This document shows, piece after piece, positions 60,541-64,000 of a DNA stretch of 64,000 bases (positions are counted from its first letter, which is position 1; each line of letters begins with the position of its first letter). Origin of the DNA: Streptomyces fumigatiscleroticus (GTDB taxonomy: Bacteria > Actinomycetota > Actinomycetes > Streptomycetales > Streptomycetaceae). The translations under genes and the position numbers were made by a program. The stretch covers positions 1-64,000 of the forward strand of contig NZ_BMQF01000018.1 in NCBI RefSeq assembly GCF_014647975.1, given 5' to 3'. The notes below the pieces were generated by a model. The model had not been told where the DNA came from and did no database searches. It worked only from the letters and a program-made list of their open reading frames with translations.

Positions 60541-61290
60541 ATGCTGTTCCACGACACCGCGCTCGTCTACGGCCGCTATCTGCGCCAGTCCCTGCGCTCC
60601 CGCTTCGCGCTGCTCTTCGGTGTGCTGATGCCGCTGCTGTACCTGCTCTTCTTCGGTCCGCTGCTGACGGATCTGCCGCTCGGCGGGCGGGGCAGCTCCT
60701 GGCAGCTGCTCGTCCCCGGACTGCTGCTCCAGCTCGGTCTGTTCGGGGCGTCCTTCGCCGGCTTCTCGGTCATCATCGAGAAGGGGCAGGGTGTGATCGA
60801 GCGCATGCGGGTCACGCCCGTCAGCCGGCTGGCCCTGCTGCTGGGCCGGGTGCTGCGGGACGCCACGCTCTTCGTCCTCCAGGCGGTGCTGCTGGTGCTG
60901 GCGGCCATGGCGATGGGCCTGAGGGCACCGCTGCCCGGAGTGCTCATCGGCTTCGCGTTCGTCGCCCTGCTCACGGTCTCGCTGGGCGCGCTGTCGTACG
61001 CACTGGCGATGAAGGTCGACACGCCGCAGGTGTTCGGGCCCACGATCAACGCGCTGACCATGCCGTCCATGCTCCTGTCCGGACTGCTGCTCCCGATGAG
61101 CCTGGGCCCGGCCTGGCTGGACGCGCTCTCCCATCTGATGCCGTTCCGCTATCTGGTGGACGCCGTGCGGGACGCCTACGCCGGCTCGTACGCGACCGCG
61201 CACATGCTCTACGGCGTTCTGGTGGCCGTCGGCTTCTCGGTCCTCGCCGTGGCGGTGGGCACGCGCGTCTTCCGCACCGCCGGGGCGTAA
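60541..61290 (+). CDS. DrrB-type ABC exporter permease
   Basis: 249 residues, six helices. Contains FGPLLTDLP after TM1, the VIEKGQGVIERMRVTPVSR coupling region and LPMSLGPAWLDALSHLMPFRYLVDAVR, typical of the DrrB family. The ATG is the first in frame after the ATPase stop; a GGACTC stretch precedes it and no strong ribosome site is seen. Confidence 0.9.
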   Translation: MLFHDTALVYGRYLRQSLRSRFALLFGVLMPLLYLLFFGPLLTDLPLGGRGSSWQLLVPGLLLQLGLFGASFAGFSVIIEKGQGVIERMRVTPVSRLALLLGRVLRDATLFVLQAVLLVLAAMAMGLRAPLPGVLIGFAFVALLTVSLGALSYALAMKVDTPQVFGPTINALTMPSMLLSGLLLPMSLGPAWLDALSHLMPFRYLVDAVRDAYAGSYATAHMLYGVLVAVGFSVLAVAVGTRVFRTAGA

Positions 61291-61303
61291 CTACGCTGGG
61301 CGC

Positions 61304-61876
61304 ATGGTCAATCTGACGCGCATCTACACCAGGACCGGCGACCAGGGCACCACCGCCCTGGGCGACATGAGCCGGGTCGCCAAGACCGATCCGCGCATCG
61401 CCGCGTACGCCGACGCCAACGAGGCCAACGCGGTGATCGGCACGGCGCTCGCGCTGGGCGGTCTGGAGGAGGAGATCGCCAAGGTCCTCGTCCGCGTCCA
61501 GAACGACCTGTTCGACGTGGGCGCGGACCTGTCGACGCCGGTGGCGGAGAACCCGGAGTACCCGCCGCTGAGGGTCGAGCAGTTCTACATCGACAGGCTG
61601 GAGGCGGACTGCGACCGCTTCAACGCGGAGCTGGAGAAGCTGCGGTCCTTCATCCTGCCGGGCGGCACGCCGGGCGCGGCCCTGCTGCACCAGGCGTGCA
61701 CGGTGGTACGCCGGGCCGAGCGCTCGACGTGGGCCGCGCTGGAGGTGTACGGCGAGACGATGAACCCGCTGACGGCGACGTATCTGAACCGGCTGTCAGA
61801 CCTGCTGTTCATCCTGGCGCGGAGTGCGAACAGGACGGTCGGGGACGTGCTCTGGGTCCCGGGCGGCGAGCGCTGA
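61304..61876 (+). CDS. Cob(I)alamin adenosyltransferase, PduO type
   Basis: 190 residues. Makes adenosylcobalamin, cofactor for the mutases. N-terminal RIYTRTGDQGTTALGD, the FILPGGTPGAALLHQA core and RLSDLLFILAR near the end are family hallmarks with the conserved Arg/Asp residues. Thirteen bases after the exporter permease but preceded by a TACGCT box ending six bases before the ATG, so it may have its own leaderless promoter. Overlaps the convergent membrane gene by 81 bases. Confidence 0.93.
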   Translation: MVNLTRIYTRTGDQGTTALGDMSRVAKTDPRIAAYADANEANAVIGTALALGGLEEEIAKVLVRVQNDLFDVGADLSTPVAENPEYPPLRVEQFYIDRLEADCDRFNAELEKLRSFILPGGTPGAALLHQACTVVRRAERSTWAALEVYGETMNPLTATYLNRLSDLLFILARSANRTVGDVLWVPGGER

Positions 61877-62422
61877 CCGCGCCCCGCCCTTCGGGGCCCT
61901 CTTCGGCCGGACCAGATACGTGAGGGCGATCAGGCCGTGGATCCCGGCGGCTCGCCAGGCCACGTACCGCCAGCTCTCCAGGGGGCCGGTGCGGGCCGGG
62001 TCGCCGACGTACCAGACGGCGAGCTGGAGCAGCGCGGTCGCCACGACGGCGCCCGCGAGCGTGCCCAGCCACACCCTGCCCTCGTGCCGGGCCCTGGCCA
62101 TGCCGTGGCGCGGCGGTCCGGCCGGTTCCGGGGCGCCGGCGAGACGGTGGGCCGCATGGCCGTCGAGCCACTTCACGGTGCGGTGGCCGTGGCCCACGGT
62201 GTAGCCGAGGTAGAGCGCGGCCAGGCCGTGGGTCCACTCCGGGTCGGCGCCGTTCTTCAGGTCCAGCGCGGTGACGGCCAGCAGGACGAGCTCCAGCAGC
62301 GGCTCGCACAGCAGCAGGGCCAGGCCCGTGCGGGGCATCCGCAGCAGGTAGCGGCAGGCCAGGCCGGCCGCGAGCAGCACCCAGAAACCGATCTCGCAGG
62401 CGGCGATCAAGGCGACGATCAC
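61796..62422 (-). CDS. Uncharacterised integral membrane protein
   Basis: 208 residues, four to five helices (about 4-24, 30-52, 64-80, 113-135, 147-165), with a basic/acidic C-tail that extends into the coding region of the cobalamin gene on the opposite strand. GTG start follows AGAGGAGC. Arg/His-rich loop VGHGHRTVKWLDGHAAHR after TM3. No known family recognised. The 3' overlap is large, and the true protein could be shorter if a sequencing error is present. Confidence 0.7.
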   Translation of the reverse strand: MIVALIAACEIGFWVLLAAGLACRYLLRMPRTGLALLLCEPLLELVLLAVTALDLKNGADPEWTHGLAALYLGYTVGHGHRTVKWLDGHAAHRLAGAPEPAGPPRHGMARARHEGRVWLGTLAGAVVATALLQLAVWYVGDPARTGPLESWRYVAWRAAGIHGLIALTYLVRPKRAPKGGARSALAARDPEHVPDRPVRTPRQDEQQV

Positions 62423-62575
62423 GGTTCGCTCCTCTCGGTCGCCCTTCCCAGGCTCCCGTGCGCGGCGGCCGGGATCGTCGTCGCCGGTGACGAACCCGCG
62501 GTACATCGAAGGATGCAGTCCGGGACCGTCCCCAGGGATCAGGCGGAGGCCGTGCCCGCCGTGGAGGATGGGGTC

Positions 62576-63766
62576 ATGGCCGTACCGCTCCCCCGCCCGC
62601 ACCGCTTCGACGTGTACGTGGCGGTCGGCGGGCTGCTCGGCGGGCTGCTGCTGTGGGGGATCGGCCTGGACGTCCGTCCGGCCGACGAGCCCGTCGTGCT
62701 GTTCGACGGCGGCCGGCCGCTCCTGGTGCCGCTCGCCGTGACGGCCTGCTGCGAGCTGCTGCGCCGGGCCGCCCCGCGCACCGCCCTGCTGACCGGCACG
62801 GCCGCCCTGACCGCGGACACCCTCACCCAGGGCAACCTGGTCACGGTCGTGATGTACACCGACCTGATGTACGCGGCCGTGCTCTACGGCCCGCCCGCCT
62901 CGGCCCGCCGCATCCCGTGGATCACCGGACTGCTGACGGTGGCCGCGACGCTGGTGCCGTTCGCGGTGTGGCGGGTGCCGGAGGCGCTGCTGATCGGCGT
63001 GGGCGTGGGCATCGTGGCGTTCGCGCCCGCCTCCACCGGGCTGATCGTCCGCAACCATCGCGACGCCGCGGAGACGGCCCGGCTGCGCGCCGAGCAGACC
63101 GCGCTGCTGGCCGAGGCCGACCGCACCCAGGCGGTGAACGCCGAACGCGCCCGGATGGCCCGGGAGTTGCACGACCTGGTCGCCAACCACCTCTCCGCGA
63201 TCGCCATCCACTCCACGGCGGCCCTGTCCCTGGACGACCCCGCCACCTCCCGGGAGGCCCTGGGCGTGATCCGCGAGAACAGCGTCGCCGGCCTGGCGGA
63301 GATGCGGCGGCTGATCGGCATCCTGCGGGACACCGGCGGAGCGGCCGAGCCCGCCGCCGCACCCACCCTCGACGGCCTCCGGGCCCTGGTCGACGGCGCC
63401 CGTGCCAACGGTCTCGACGTGGGGCTGGAGGCCTCGTACGGCTCCGTGCCCGCCCCCGTCGAGCTGGCCGCGTACCGGATCGTGCAGGAGTCCCTGACCA
63501 ATGCCCTCAAGCATGCGGCGAAGGGGCCGGTCGAGGTGGTGCTGCTCCAGCGCGACGGCGCCCTCGACATCCGCGTGACCAGCCCGTACGGCGACCGGGA
63601 CGCCCCGCGCGCCCCCGGTTCCGGCGCCGGTCTGATCGGCATGCGCGAGCGCGCCGCCCTGCTGCGGGGCACGTTCACCGCCGGGCCGGAGCCCCTCGGG
63701 CACGGAAAGGTCTGGGCGGTGTCCGCCACCCTCCCCCTCGCCGGAGCCGAAGGAGATCCCGCATGA
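62576..63766 (+). CDS. NarL-type two-component sensor histidine kinase
   Basis: 396 residues. N-terminal membrane region of about five helices (residues 10-150), then HisKA_3 with the acceptor His in MARELHDLVANHLSAIAIHS and an HATPase domain (ESLTNALKHAAKG, GLIGMRERAALLRG). GGAGG lies eight bases before the ATG. Overlaps the regulator gene by four bases. Signal unknown. Common in Streptomyces as a desensitised type with short extracellular loops. Confidence 0.9.
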   Translation: MAVPLPRPHRFDVYVAVGGLLGGLLLWGIGLDVRPADEPVVLFDGGRPLLVPLAVTACCELLRRAAPRTALLTGTAALTADTLTQGNLVTVVMYTDLMYAAVLYGPPASARRIPWITGLLTVAATLVPFAVWRVPEALLIGVGVGIVAFAPASTGLIVRNHRDAAETARLRAEQTALLAEADRTQAVNAERARMARELHDLVANHLSAIAIHSTAALSLDDPATSREALGVIRENSVAGLAEMRRLIGILRDTGGAAEPAAAPTLDGLRALVDGARANGLDVGLEASYGSVPAPVELAAYRIVQESLTNALKHAAKGPVEVVLLQRDGALDIRVTSPYGDRDAPRAPGSGAGLIGMRERAALLRGTFTAGPEPLGHGKVWAVSATLPLAGAEGDPA

Positions 63767-64000
63767 TCCGTGTCGTCGTCGCCGAGGACCAGTCCGCCGT
63801 CCGCGCCGGACTGGTCCTGATCCTGCGCAGCGCGCCCGGCATCGAGGTGGTGGGCGAGGCGGCGGACGGCGAGCGGGCGGTGGCGCTCGCCCGCGAGCTG
63901 CGGCCGGACGTGGTGCTGATGGATGTGCAGATGCCGCGGCTGGACGGGGTGTCGGCGACCCGGCGGGTGGTGGCCGAGGATCTGGCGGACGTCCTGGTGC
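63763..64000 (+). CDS. NarL/LuxR-type response regulator, cut by the window end
   Basis: First 79 residues only. Receiver domain with AEDQ acidic site and the phospho-acceptor Asp in VVLMDVQMPRLDG (about residue 53). The LuxR-type DNA-binding domain expected from the NarL-type kinase is beyond the window. Start overlaps the kinase stop (ATGA). Confidence 0.88.
   Translation, partial: MIRVVVAEDQSAVRAGLVLILRSAPGIEVVGEAADGERAVALARELRPDVVLMDVQMPRLDGVSATRRVVAEDLADVLV

Overview
The window is a chromosomal segment of a Streptomyces. It has very high GC, strongly GC-biased third codon positions, many GTG starts, apparently leaderless promoters, and the marker genes scy, filP, nucS and a SCO5389-family gene. 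From memory, the gene order largely follows the S. coelicolor stretch from about SCO5442 (treS) down to about SCO5380, with one clear addition: a cslA-glxA-cslZ trio, which in S. coelicolor is characterised at SCO2836-2838. I see no tRNA, rRNA, CRISPR, prophage or insertion sequence.

Layout. 1-4.2 kb: end of treS, maltokinase pep2 and branching enzyme glgB with a histone-like lysine tail (GlgE-type alpha-glucan/trehalose metabolism). 4.2-7.3 kb: HelD/HelR-type RNA polymerase-associated helicase, thioredoxin and a MerR regulator. 7.4-11.3 kb: C4-dicarboxylate carrier dctA divergent from a CitA/DcuS-type two-component system. 11.4-14.7 kb: sugar ABC importer with a DasR-like operator in its promoter. 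14.7-21.6 kb: an HTH protein, then pfkA, pta-ackA and pyk, a central-carbon block. 21.7-24.4 kb: three-gene operon of secreted or membrane proteins (DUF6230, DUF6114, Ser/Ala-rich protein). 25-30 kb: CnoX-like thioredoxin, TetR, isobutyryl-CoA mutase large subunit, DUF3817 protein and MarR. 29.8-34.6 kb: cslZ-glxA-cslA, tip polysaccharide synthesis. 34.6-35.5 kb: GC-rich tandem repeats. 35.5-39 kb: thiamine-binding protein and a second DUF3817 gene, three tandem AIM24 genes, MarR. 39.5-42.3 kb: meaB, thiolase, methylmalonyl-CoA epimerase. 42.4-47.4 kb: scy and filP, the coiled-coil polarity cytoskeleton. 47.5-51.5 kb: two tandem paralogous ABC-2 exporters. 51.5-59 kb: small zinc-finger-like protein, LLM-type flavin oxidoreductase, SCO5389-family protein, nucS, a STAND-like membrane ATPase, a STAS anti-anti-sigma factor and 3-hydroxybutyryl-CoA dehydrogenase. 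59-64 kb: TetR with a DrrAB-type exporter, PduO-type cobalamin adenosyltransferase, a membrane protein and a NarL-type two-component system cut by the window end.

Together these are mostly core-chromosome genes. One theme is glycolysis-overflow metabolism (pfkA, pta, ackA, pyk, glgB/pep2). A second is B12-dependent acyl-CoA metabolism (icmA, meaB, epimerase, adenosyltransferase, thiolase, hbd). A third is polar growth (scy, filP and the nearby csl genes). The most interesting non-coding signals are operator-like palindromes inside promoters (MerR, DasR-like, icmA, pyk), interleaved inverted repeats upstream of helD, the repeat and hairpin-rich gap at 24.4-25.0 kb, and the G-rich tandem arrays upstream of cslA.
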